64,000 nucleotides of DNA, from the NCBI GenBank assembly GCA_016800925.1, contig JABCPU010000011.1, forward strand, positions 310,001-374,000, read 5' to 3'. Under the pieces are notes generated by a model that worked only from the letters and a program-made list of their open reading frames with translations, was not told where the DNA came from and did no database searches. Both the position numbers and the translations under genes were made by a program. Positions 44,360-56,160 of the stretch are shown here, one piece after another; positions within the stretch are counted from its first letter, which is position 1; each line of letters opens with the position of its first letter. The stretch comes from Suillus spraguei (Eukaryota > Basidiomycota > Agaricomycetes > Boletales > Suillaceae).

Positions 44360-46220
44360 GAATGAATGTCAGTGCTGGATGCCAAATCTGGAAATCCGGA
44401 ACTGGATACTGGAGATTCACAATGGATATTTCGCGAATGCCGGATATCCGGCTACCTCAAACACAACACACAATTTAAAGAATTTGAAACGTACCTGTCG
44501 AGTCACCTTGTGCCGGGTGCCGGGTCACATTGTGAAACATATCATTCCATATATCTTAAGTGCCGAACCCCGAACCCCAGGACCCTGGAGTTGGGACTCA
44601 TCACCATGTGACAGATATCGATCCACATATTTGATGTGCTGAACCCCGAACTCTGGCACCCGGTAGTTAGAACAATGTGAGGCAATACAAAGATATTGAT
44701 TGACACATGTTGAGTGCCAAACCCCGAACTCTGGCACCTGGCACTCAGGACTCGGGCCTTGGAACTTATAACAATGTGAAAGATGTCGATGCACATTTTC
44801 TATCACCGAACCCCGAACCCCGGCACCCGGGAGTTAGAAATATGTGAGGCAATACAAAGATATTGATTTACACGTGGGGAGTGCCGAACCCCGAACTCCG
44901 GCACCCAGCAGTTGGGAATCTGGACTCGGGACTCATAACCATGTGAAAGATATCGATCCACGTATTTAACCACCCAACCCCGAACCCCAGCACCCGGGAG
45001 TGAGAACAATGTGAGTCAATACAAAGATATTGATATACACATGTTGAATGCCGAACCCCGAACTCCGGCACCCGGCACTCGGGACTCGGGACTTGGTACT
45101 CATAACAATGAGACAGATATCAATCCACATATTTTAACACCAAACCCCGAACCCTGCCACCCGTGAGTTAGAACCATGTGAGGCAATACAAAGTTGAGTC
45201 CCGAATAACGATCACCGAGTGCCGGGTTACCATGTGAGGCAATACCATGATATTGATTTACACATGTTGAGTGCCGAACCCCGAGCTCCGGCACCCGGGA
45301 GTTAGCACAATGTGAGGCAATACCATGATATTGATTTACACAAGTTGAGTGCCGAACCCCGAGCTCCGGCACCCGGCACTCGGGGATCGGCACTCAACTT
45401 GTGTAATCGGCACTCAACATGTGTAAATCAATATCATGGTATTGCCTCACATTGTGCTAACTCCTGGGTGCCGGAGCTTGGGGTTCGGCAGTCAAAACAA
45501 TGTGAAAGACCTCAATCCACATATTTTATGTGCCAAACCCCAAACTCCGGCACCCAGCACTCAGCACTTGGGACTTGGTACTCATAATGTGAAAGATCTT
45601 GAGCAACATATTGTCAGTGCTGAACCCTGAACCCCGGCACCCAGCACTCATGACTCGGGACTCAGAACAATGTGAGGCAATAGACACCTATTGATCCACA
45701 CATTCTAAGTGCCAAACTCCGAACTCCGAAATCTGGTAGTCTACTATTTAGGGGTTTGCGGTTCGGTACTCAGGCTTTTGCACTTGAGACCAAAAACAAT
45801 GTTAGGCAATAAAATGACTTTGATCCACACATTTTTGGTAGATATCTTTTTCATCTCAAATCTCCAATCTCGAGTGCTGAACCCTGAATCCCGAAATCTG
45901 GTAGTCTACAATTTCGGGGTTCAGTCCTCGGGACTCAGACACATGTCAGGCAACAACAAAACTTTGATCCACACATTTTTGGTAGATGTCTGTTTTGTCT
46001 TGAATCTCAAGTTTCTAGTTTCTAGTTTCAGTACTCTGCACCCGCACCCGGCACTCAGCACTAGATGACTCCACACATGGACTTTAAATCTTTCACCTTG
46101 TGTGTTGTGTTTCGGGTGTCCGGGTATCTGGAATTCAGGAAATCTCTAGTTTGAATCTCCAGTTTCAAGTTCCTGGATTCGGACTTGGCACCCGGCACCC
46201 GGCACCTCAATTATTGATGA
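44360..46220. repeat. minisatellite block outside the KDZ outer end
   Basis: Units of about 80-100 bp: GTGCCGAACCCCGAACTCC, GGCACCCGGCACTCGGGACT, AACAATGTGAAAGATATCGA, with variants ending in GAGGCAATACAAAGATATTG. From about 45670 the units change to one with TTTTTGGTAGATATCTTTTT. The whole block has a direct relative at about 53265-55560. Confidence 0.85.
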
Positions 46221-47147
46221 ATGTCAGACATGATGAATTCAGGTTTTCGTGCTTCAGGGTTTAGATTTTGGTGGTCGATGGTAGGTAGATGCACTCATAG
46301 GGTGCATGTATCCTATGTGTTTGATTCTCTGGTGGCTACATCAGCTGTACGTCTTTATGATACATATCTAGGCCCACCCGTCTATGTAAAATTCCCCCAC
46401 ATCAGCCCACCTGTCTATGCAATAAATATTTTACTGCACCCTCGGCCCACCCGTCTATGTAATACACCCCACGTCGGCTTACCCGTATATGTAATATTCT
46501 CTCACCTCTGCCCACCCGTATATGCAATAATATTTGCCTTGCATCTCTCTTCAGCCCAGCTGTCTATAATATCCTACTCTACATACTACCCAGATGGGCC
46601 CACCCATCTCTGTCGGGGATGATATCCCCCTGGCCCATCCGTCAACATCAGAAATCATGTTTCCCTCGGCCCACCCGTCTCTCCCGAAAATACAAGTCTC
46701 CCGGCCCACCCATCTCCATCAGAAATAATTTTCCCCCCGGCCCATCTGTCAACATCGAGGATATACATAACCTCGGCCCATGGTCTGCTGGCCCGTCTTT
46801 GACAGGATATTATGTGGGTCGGGTGACCCGTATAGTACGGAGTTTGTCACTGAAGGGGCTCCCAATGTACATGAATATTTGGTAGACGGATGGGCTGAGG
46901 TAGTTGGATATTATGTAGATGGTGTACCAAGGTAGATGTGTATCAGATAGACAGGTATGTGAAGGGTACTTGTTATCACATACACAGGTGGGCCCAGACG
47001 CATATTAGACGGGTTGGCCGAGAGTGTTATATAAAATATTTTATTAGACGGGTGGGCCGAGGGTGTTGTACAGTATATTATATTAGATGGGTGGCCCATG
47101 TGTATGATAATTGTAGACATGACGGAGCTGAGGTAGTTGCATATCAT
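46220..47147. repeat. spaced GGCCCACCCGTC motifs (second array)
   Basis: Starts with a unique-looking 150-bp block (TTTCGTGCTTCAGGGTTTAG), then GGCCCACCCGTCTATG-type motifs every 25-45 bp up to about 46800, then the inverse motif to 47147. Direct relative at 55560-56160; partial relatives at 27560-28075. Confidence 0.75.
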
Positions 47148-47910
47148 CCAACTGGACCTTCAGACCTCTGCAGCTAGCTTGCTAACCCTATGCATATCCT
47201 AGCCACCCTGAGCACAGTCTCACCCACCACTATGTCTGGACTTTCCCTCCTCTGATATCTGAGACTTCCAATCCTCATCCATGTCCTAAATACTTCCCCT
47301 TGGATCCACGGAGCTTCACTTCTCTGGTCCTCCACTCCTCCACTCCTCCACTCCTCCACTCCTCCACTCCTCCACTCCTCCACTCCTCCACTCCTCCACT
47401 CCTCCACTCCTCCACTCCTCCACTCCTCCACTCCTCCACTCTCCACTCCTCCACTCCTCCCCCTCCAGACCTCCTATCTCTGGACCTCTGGTCCTGTCCT
47501 ACCCCACCCTTGACATCCTGTGGATCATCTTTCCCCCTGGAGCTTCCCTCCTATCTTGCCCTGGACTTCGTCTGGCAGTCCATCCTCCATTCCATTCTAC
47601 TTGGGACTTGACCCAGTAGTCTTACCTGTATTTCCTGTCCTCCGGAAATAGTTCCTGTGTGGTTCCATGATCCTCCAGTAGTCCTCGGCGCTCTATTGAG
47701 CAGTCTAGCCCTAGAGTTCCTCTGGAGTTCCCCTCTGGACTTCACTGGAACTCCCCCTCAGACTTCATGCAAATTAGGGGCACATACTTGTATGAGGGGC
47801 ACAGTGCACGAGCTGGGGCCAAGCCCCCATGATTTAGTTATGACACTCCAGTATGACCCCATGCAAAGCTGGAACGTCTGAGTAGCCTCCGGTTTTGCAT
47901 GGCTGTAACA
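47148..47910 (-). mobile_element. solo LTR-like element, family C, reverse orientation
   Basis: The reverse strand starts TGTTACAGCCATGCAAAACC and reads GGGGTCATACTGGAGTGTCA, GGGGGCTTGGCCCCAGCTCG, matching the first part of 50775-52142. The far end lacks about the last 70 bp of that element. It includes an octamer microsatellite. Confidence 0.7.
47327..47460. repeat. octamer microsatellite (CCTCCACT)n
   Basis: About 16 near-perfect copies of an 8-bp unit inside the LTR at 47148-47910. On the minus strand it reads as the eight-residue repeat GGVEEWRS. The related LTR at 50775 has only a short form (GGAGGAGTGGAGG...) near 51240. Confidence 0.9.
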
Positions 47911-48069
47911 GATTCGAGACAAAAAAAGATATCTACCAAAAATGTGTGAATCAAAATCTTTTGATTGCCTGACATTTGTCTGAGTCCTGAGTGCTGAATC
48001 CAAGTGCCGAACCCCAAAATTGTGGACTACTGGGGTTCGGCACTCAGGATTTGGCACTTGGGACTCAGA

Positions 48070-49500
48070 AAATGTGAGGCAATAAAAAGCTGAAACTCAA
48101 ACTCAAAACTTGAAACTTGCAAAAATGTATATCATGTAAAATGCCTATTTCCTTACACAGTTCACTGAGTGTCAAGTACCAAGACCCAGGACCCGAATCC
48201 TGAATCCTTGGCAATGTAACAAGTGCCGAGTGCCGGAACCCGAACCCTGAACTCAAAACTTAAACTTGGAACTTGCAACTCACAAAAATGTGTATATGTA
48301 AATGTCTATTTCCTTACACAGTTCACCGAGTGTCAAGTACCACGACCCGGGACCCAAATCCTGAATTCCTGCAATGTAACAAGTGCGAGTGTTGAGTGCC
48401 GGCACCCAAACCCCGAAACTTCAAACTTCAAACTTCAAACTTCAAACTGCAAACTTCAAACTTCAAAATTGAAACTGCAAAGATCTGTATCATTGAAATT
48501 TTCTATTTCCTTGCACAGTTCATGAGTGTCAAGTACCAAGACCCAGGACGTGGACCCCAAATTCCTGGCCATGTAACAAGTGCCAAGTGCCAGAACCTGA
48601 ACCCCAAACCTCGAAACTTGAAACTTGAAACTTGAAACTTGAAACTTGAAATTGAAACTCGCAAAAATGTGTATCATGTAAAATTTTGATATTCTTGCAC
48701 AGTTCACCGAGTGTCAAGTACCAAGACCCGGGATTCGAATCCCAAATTCCTGGCAATGCAACAAGTGCCAAGTGCCAGAACCCAACCCCCGAACTCCGAA
48801 ACTTCAAACTTCAAACTTGAACCTTCCAAAAATCTATGTAAAATTTCTATTTCCTTGCACAGTTCACCGAGTGTCAAGTACTAAGACCCGGGACCCAAAA
48901 CCCCCAAATTTCTGGCAATGTAACAAATGCCGAGTGCCGGCACCCAAGCCCTGAAACTTCAAACTTCAAACTTCAAAATTGAAACTTGCAAAAATCTGTA
49001 TCATTTAAATTTTCTATTTCCTTGCACAGTTCACCGAGTGTCAAGTACCAAGACCCGGGACCCAAATCACGAATTCCTGGCAATGTAACAAGTGCTGAGT
49101 GCCAGAACATGACCCCGAACTCTGAAACTTACAACTTGAAACTTGAAACTCACAAAAATGTGTATCATGTACAATGTCTATTTCCTTACACAGTTCACCG
49201 AGTGTCAAGTACCATGACCTGGGACCCAAATCCTGAATTCCTGGCAATGTAACAAGTGCCGAGTGCCAGACCTCGAACCCCAAAACTTGAAACTTGAAAC
49301 TCACACAAATCTGTATTATGTAAAATTTCCATTTCCTTATACAGTTCACCGAGTGTCAAGTACCAAAACCTGGAACCCAAAACCTGAATTCCTGGCAATG
49401 TAACAAGTGCCTCATGCCGGAACCCGAACCCTAAACCCTGAACCCCAAAATTTGAAACTTGAAACTTGAAACTTGAAACTGTATGCCAGGGTTTTGGGTC
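48070..49500. repeat. 150-200-bp tandem repeat, second family, forward
   Basis: Eight units marked by CACAGTTCACCGAGTGTCAA near 48158, 48318, 48517, 48700, 48858, 49026, 49192 and 49342, each with TTCCTGGCAATGTAACAAGT, short runs of AAACTTGAAACTTGAAACTT and AATGTGTATCATGTAAAATT. An inverted block lies at 52190-53040. Confidence 0.88.
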
Positions 49501-49579
49501 TCGGGTCTCGGTACTTCACACTTTGTGAGTTTCAAGTTTTGGGTTTCGAGTTTTGGCACTCAGCACTCAGGACTCGGCA

Positions 49580-50752
49580 CTCAGTGATTCAATAATTTGC
49601 TTCTGGCAGAGGTAACATTCATTGAAAAAAATTGTATATACATCTATCACTAAGCAATTATGTCCACCTCCTCACAAGACCCTTTAACCTTCACCTCAAC
49701 ATCCAGTTCAATCTCGACCATCTTATCATGGATGCCCTCCTGTTGCTCCTCAATCATTTTTAAAGTTTTTGAATGTCTTATCATTGCATAAATGGCCAGC
49801 CCTGCTCAGACATCAACAGTAGTACACTCCCACATGTGTCATATGCAAAGGATCTGTTGTATATAGGCCACAAATCTGATATGTCATGTACAGGGGATAT
49901 TTCTACTGATAAGAAGCCTACATAATAATCAAGCTTGTGATAAGTGATCTGATGCGTGATTTACCTCTCATATATGTCCCTAATGATGTATTTGAAGTTT
50001 TAGAAAGATCCATGAAGGACTGACTGAATGATAAGTAAAATGACATATGTGTGAAAAGTGACAATTGACATCTTTTTACACAAAGTCACATTTATATATG
50101 GTACAGTTTAAATATTTCATTCAAAATATGTAAGATACATGTTAGACTACTAAAGGAACCTATACTGCATATTGCCCTGAGGTTGGAGGGTGGTGGAAGG
50201 GATGTGGTGTATATCTCAGTTGACCCAGCATCAAAGTCCTACAACTGCCCAACTGACCATTTTCGATATTTTGGGACTTTGAACATTCCCACAGTCAATT
50301 TCTTATCTATTTCACTTCCTCAGCACTCAATTCTTGTTGGATGGTTTTATAAATTTAGATATATCATAGTGAATGTATTTTAAATCTACTCCAGGTGTCT
50401 GATTAATAAACTTTGATGTTTTGAAAGTATGGGCTCCTTATCAGTAGAAATAGTAAGCATTCACACTAGTTCAAAACTCCGGCCTATTTTAAGCTGATCC
50501 TTGTCATACAAAGCAAGTATATATGGTATTATAATGATATATGAAGAGGCTGTATTATTTATGCAAGAGTAAGATACTGAAAACATCAAACGTGTCAGAA
50601 ATGCGACTTTCTATGTTTTTGTTCTTGGATGTTGAGGTGAAGGTTAAAGGGTCTTGTGAGGAGGTTGGCATAATTTCATAGTAATTGATGTATATACTTT
50701 TTTTTTCAATGAATGTTACCTCTGCCAGAAGCAAATTATTGAATCACTGAGT
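49580..50752. mobile_element. 1.17-kb inverted-repeat element with ORF-tail termini
   Basis: Terminal inverted repeats of about 125 bp (49580-49705 and 50627-50752), sharing TCAGTGATTCAATAATTTGC and TCACAAGACCCTTTAACCTT. Both repeats read outward as the end of a protein with LDVEVKVKGSCEEV followed by a stop. Just inside the left repeat the minus strand (about 49795-49650) encodes EEQQEGIHDKMVEIELDVEV, a relative of the ORF4 C-terminus. The core is AT-rich and non-coding. It looks like a nonautonomous derivative of a KDZ element related to the one at 32690-44345. Confidence 0.7.
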
Positions 50753-50774
50753 GCTGAGTGCTGAAACTCAAAAC

Positions 50775-52142
50775 TGTTATGGCCATGCAAAACCAGAGGC
50801 TATTCAGAAGTTCCAGCTTTGCATGGGGTCATACTGGAGGGTCATACTAATTCATGGGGGCTTGGCCTCAGCTTGTGCACTGTGCCCCTTACCTGAGTAC
50901 ATGCCCCTAATTTCATATGAAGTCCAAAGAGAAGTTCTTGTGAAGTCCGAGGGAGAACCTTGGAGGAACTCTTAGGCTGGATTACTCCATAGAGCACCAA
51001 TAAACTTCTGGAGAAGTGTAGAAAACTACGCCGGAGGTAGGCGGAGATAGAGGTAAGACTACTGGGACAAGTCCCAAGTAGAATGGGTGAAGGGAAGACC
51101 GCTGGGTGAAGTCCAGGGCAGGATTGGAGCAAGGCTCCAGGGGAAAATATGATCCACAGGAGATCAGGGATAGGATAGGACAGGACAAGAGGTCCGGAGA
51201 TAGGAGGTCCAGAGAATGAGGAGTGGAGGAATGGAGAAATGGAGGAGTGGAGGAGTGGAGAAATGGAGGAGTGGAGCTCTGTGGATTTGGAAGGAAGTAT
51301 TGCCCTACTATGGAGGAGTAGGTCCGGAGATTATGTAAGGAAGGTACAGGCTACTACGGACGAAGTCCGGAGTAGAAACAAACAGAGGAAGACTACCAAA
51401 GGTAGAGCCGGAGGTGAACAGAGATAAAGACTGGAGTTCGGACAAAGTTCGGAAAGTATAATATAACAAAGGGTCAAAGGTCCAGCCTAGGGAATACTCC
51501 CATAGGCCTGAACCGGAGGCTTACAAGGGCCGGAACCCAAGTGCGAGAATGGAATGGAGTTATATTGACATGAGAAGGTAGCAAGATATAAAGTGGAGAA
51601 TAAGTAGAAAGAAGAAAGTAAGTAATCAGACAGTAATGACCAAACTCAAGTCCAGAGTACTTCAGTGTGAGTTTATATACTGTGGGTATCATATGTAAGG
51701 ATCAGTAAGCATAATCCAAGGCTATGTATGAACCATGTGGAAACATACTACTAAGTACAACGGAACATAACGAAATGAACTCAGAGATGAGATATGTACG
51801 AAAGAGATTATCAAGACAGAGACAGAGGTAACCGAGAGCTGGAGACAAGGACATACCTCAAATGGTGTAATGCATGTGGCATGGGAATATGTCCAGAGAG
51901 GAATGCAGGGAGATCCGGAGGAATGGAATCCGGATAGGAATGGGAATTGGACCAGGACACATAGTGAAGGTACATCCAGAATGCCACTGGAGGGAAAGTC
52001 GGGAAATAGTGGTGGATATGACTGTGCTTGGAGTGGACCAGGTGCAGGGTAGGGTTGGCAGGCTAGCTGCGGAGGTCCGGAGATATGGAGATCAGGGCCA
52101 GAGATCATAGTGGAGATGGGGTGTGAAATATGGTATGTGACA
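50775..52142 (+). mobile_element. LTR-like element, family C, forward
   Basis: TGTTATGGCCATGCAAAACC at the start and ...GGTATGTGACA at the end, about 1.37 kb, non-coding, purine-rich in the middle. The flanks (AAAAC / GACAC) do not match. Related to the reverse copy at 47148-47910 and, in its first 120 bp, to family B at 30510. A reverse fragment of its last 85 bp lies at 52669-52752. Confidence 0.7.
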
Positions 52143-53040
52143 GACACTCACAAAAATGTATATCATGTAAATTTTTTATTCCTTATACAGTTCACCAAGT
52201 GTCAAGTACCAAGACCCGAAACCCGAAAACTGAAACCCTGGCATACATGTTGTGTATGCCAGGGTTTTGGGTTTTGGGTTTCTGGTATCGGCACTTGACA
52301 CTTGGTGAACTGTGTAAGGAAATAGAAATTTTACATGATACAGATGTTTGTGAGTTTTGAGTTTCAAGTTTCAAGTTTTGGGCTTTGGCACTCGGCACTT
52401 GCTACATTGCCAGGAATTTGGGTCCTGGGTCTTGGTACTCAACACTTGGTGAACTGTGTAAGGAAATATAAATTGTACATGATACAGATGTTTGCGAGTT
52501 TTCAATTTCAAGTTTTGGGTCTCGGGCTTCAGCACTCAGCACTCAGCACTTCATACATTGCCAGGAATTCAGGATTCGGGTCTCAGGTCTTGTTACTTGA
52601 CAATTGGTGAACTGTGTAAGGAAATAGAAATTTTACATGATATACATTTTTGCGAGTTTCTGTCACATACCATATTTCACACCCCATCTCCACTATGATC
52701 TCTGGCCCCGATCTCCATATCGCCGGACCTCTGGACCTCCGCAGCTGGCCTGCCAACCCTACATTCAGGATTCAGGTCTTGGGTCTTGGTACTCAACACT
52801 CGGTGAACTGTGTAAGGAAATAGAAATTTTACATGATACAGATTTTTGCAAGTTTCAAGTGTTGTGTTTCAAGTTTCAAGTTTCAAGTTTCGAGTTTCAG
52901 CACTCAGCACTCGGCACTTGGCACATTGCCAGGAATTCAGGATTCAGGTCTCGGGTCTTGGTACTTGACACTTGGTGAACTGTGTAAGGAAATAGAAATT
53001 TACATGATATACATTTTTGTGAGTTTCAAGTTTTAAATGT
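52143..53040. repeat. second-family tandem repeat, inverted block, with 15-bp hairpin junction
   Basis: One forward unit (about 52187) and then five inverted units with TTGGTGAACTGTGTAAGGAA (52303-52976). The switch falls at a perfect hairpin, AAACCCTGGCATACA, loop TGTTG, TGTATGCCAGGGTTT (about 52231-52265). Contains a LTR fragment at 52669-52752. Confidence 0.82.
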
Positions 53041-53881
53041 GTGGATCAAATTCCTTTTATTGTCTCACATTTTTCTGAGTCCCGAGTGCAGAATCACAAG
53101 TGCCAAACCCCAAAATTGTGGACTACCGGATGTCAGAGTTCAGGGTTCAGCACTAAAAATGTGTGGGTCAAAGTCTTTTTATTGCCTCACATTGATTCAC
53201 ACATTTTGAGTGCCAAACCCCGAACCCAGCACCTGGCACTCGGGACTCGACACACAATGTAAAAATTTGAAACCTATCTGTTGAGTCACCTTGTGCTGGG
53301 TGCCGGGTAACAATGTGAAACATATCAATCCATACATCTTAAGTGCCGAACCCAAACCCCGGCACCCGGGACTCGGGACTCATCACCATGTGAAAAATAT
53401 CGATCTACATATTTTAAGTGCCAAACCCCAACCCCTGGCACCCGGACTCGGTACCCATGACTTAGAACAATGTGAGGCAATACAGAGATATTGATTCACA
53501 CGTGTTGAGTGCCAAACCCCGAACTCCGGCACCCGGCACTCAGGACTCAGGCCTTGGGACTCATACCAATGTGAAAGATATCAATGCACATATTTTAACA
53601 CCAAACCCTGAACTCCAGCACCCGGCAGTCGGGAATCAGGACTCGGGACTCATAACAATGTGAAAGATATCGATCCACATATTTTAACACTGAACCCGAA
53701 CCCCGGCACCCAGGACTTAGAACAATGTGAGGCAATACAAAGATATTGATTTACACATGTTGAGTGCCGAACCCTGAACTCCAGCACCCGGCACTCAGGG
53801 ATCGGGATTCAGGACTCATAACAATGTGAAAGATATTGATCCACATATTTTATGTGCTGAACCCGGAACTCTGGCACCCAG
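53041..53881. repeat. minisatellite block, start of duplicated segment
   Basis: Units with AACCCCGAACTCCGGCACCC and CAATGTGAAAGATATCGATC. From about 53265 the block aligns in the same direction with the sequence starting at 44480. Confidence 0.85.
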
Positions 53882-54834
53882 TGTAACGAACATATTGGCG
53901 CTGGGCTTAAAACCCCATATTTTGACACTCGTCTCATGTCTACAGGAGTTACCACTTGTCCATGGCCGTCTTACCCCTTTAGCAGTACCGGTGGCATCCC
54001 ACGCTTACCGCACACCGTACCGACTGCCGCACCACATTCCACGTACCGATGTCCTTCCATGTCCTTGCCGCGTCCACATAGCTCCATTTGGTGCATTGTT
54101 TGTTTTCTGTTCGTTATCACTGATTCCACAGCAAGCCTTATTACATGTTGCCTCGTGCCGCAGCGCCTTGCGCTATGTTTACTTACGGCGGTCACTACAC
54201 TCCAGCGCTACTGATCTTGCCTAGAGTATTCCGAGTACATATGATTTAGGATATAAGCACCGTGTACCCTGCACGATACAAGTACCTGATTTTACACCAT
54301 TGCACATACTATAGGTCAGGATTATTGTCTAGCTCTGGATCTACCCAGTAGTGGACATAGTCTTTAAAGTTTCCTTATCGCTCATTAATCTATCACGCTC
54401 GTTTGCCATTACCGCTAAACTTTTGATTGTTACTTTGACTGAACTTCTCATGCACTGCTACTTTACCGCTGAAAGTACTGCAGACTTCTTTACAGTTCTT
54501 TTGCACCGCTCGCTACTTTACCACTACTGCTGATATCACCGCTCGACATCGCTCGCTTGATGCAACTGTTACTGACCTTATCTCGACCATGGTAGCACTG
54601 CTACACACGACGTTAGTTCCGGCGGTATCATCACTGACCACAGCAACTTACCACTGACCTCGACGCTTGTTTCGCACATAAGTTAGACTCGAACTTGACC
54701 ATACTAATAGGCATCCCCCTTTAGGGTCGAACGCTCTTGTTCTTACAAGTGAAGCAGACTAGACGGAGCACAAGACTCACATACTAGTTTAGGCAGTGGT
54801 TTATCTACAGCCCAGGCTAGGTTGTATCTTTACA
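53882..54834 (+). mobile_element. solo LTR-like element, family A
   Basis: 953 bp, TGTAACGAACATATTGGCGC to GTATCTTTACA; closely related to 19724-20669. It sits inside a minisatellite unit. Flanks CCCAG and CTTGG differ, so no clear duplication. Confidence 0.78.
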
Positions 54835-56160
54835 CTTGGAGTTAGAACAATGTGAGGCAATACAAAGATATTGATTTACACATGTTGAGTGCTGAACCCC
54901 GAACTCCGGCACCCGGCACTCAGGACTCGGGACTTGGTACTCATAATGTGAAAGATATTGATCAACATATTGTCAGTGCTGAACCCTGAACCCCGGCACC
55001 CAGCACTCATGACTCGGGACTCAGAACAATGTGAGGCAATAGACACCTATTGATCCACACATTCTAAGTGCTGAACCCCGAACTCCAAACTCTGGTAGTC
55101 TACTATTTAGGGGTTCGGGGTTCAGTATTCGGGCTTCTGCACTTGAGACCGAAAAAAATGTTAGGCAATAAAATGACTTTGATCCACACATTTTTGGTAG
55201 ATATCTTTTTCGTCTCAAATCTCGAATCTCGAGTGCCAAACCCTGAATCCCGAAATCCGGTAGTCCACAATTTTGGGGTTCGGTCCTCAGGACTCAGAAA
55301 AATGTCAGGCAACAACAAAACTTTGATCCACACATTTTTGGTAGATGTCTGTTTTGTCTTGAATCTCGAGTTTCTAGTTTTGGTACTCTACACAGCACTC
55401 GGCACCTGATGACTCGACACATGGACTTTAAATCTTTCACCTTGTGTGTTATGTTTTGGGTGTCCGGGTATCCAGAATTCAGGAAATATCTCGTTTGAAT
55501 CTCCAGTTTCGAGTTCCAGGTTTCAGGACTTGGCACCCGGCACCTGGCACCCCAATTATCGGTGAATGTCAGACATGGTGCATTCAGGTTTTCGTGCTTC
55601 AGGGTTTAGATTTTGGTGGTCCATGGTAGGTATATGCACTCATAGGGTGCATGTATCCTATGTATTTGATTCTCTGGTGGCTACATCAGCTGTACATCTT
55701 TATGATACATATCTAGGCCCATCCGTATATTTTACCTTGGCCCACCCATATATGCAATATGCCTCCATGTCGGCCCACCCATCTATGCAATAAATATTTT
55801 ACTGCACCCTCGGCCCACCCGTCCATGTAATACACCCCACATTGGCCCACCTGTATATGTAATATTTTCTTACCTCGGCCCACCCGTCTATGCAATAAAT
55901 GTTTTACTGCACCCTTGGCCCACCCATCCATGTAATACACCCCACATTGGCCCACCCATATATGTAATATTCTCTTACCTTGGCCCACCCATCTCTCCCA
56001 AAATAAAAGTCTCCTGGCCCACCCGTCTCCATCGGAAATAATATTCTCCCCAGCCCATCCATCAACATCGAGGATATACATAACCTTGGCCCATCTTGGA
56101 CAGGATATTATGTGGGTCAGGTGACCCGTATAGTACGGAGTTTGTCACTGAAGGGGCTCT
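54835..56160. repeat. minisatellite and GGCCCACCC array, end of duplicated segment
   Basis: Aligns in order with about 45320-46870 (CAATAGACACCTATTGATCC at 55037; TTTCGTGCTTCAGGGTTTAG at 55591; GAGTTTGTCACTGAAGGGGC at 56138). Divergence and unit-number differences show that the duplication is not recent. Confidence 0.85.

Noticed and set aside
47174..47446. open frame made of GGVEEWRS repeats
   Set aside because: Produced by the 8-bp microsatellite, which stays open in several frames; inside a LTR.
50775..52142. purine-rich region as a coding gene (EEWRSGEMEEW)
   Set aside because: Low-complexity translation within an LTR-like element; the reverse copy at 47148-47910 does not keep it.
53882..54834. 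open frames with ALGLKPHILTLVS inside the family A LTR
   Set aside because: The same frame is broken in the sister copy at 19724-20669, and the element is a solo LTR.
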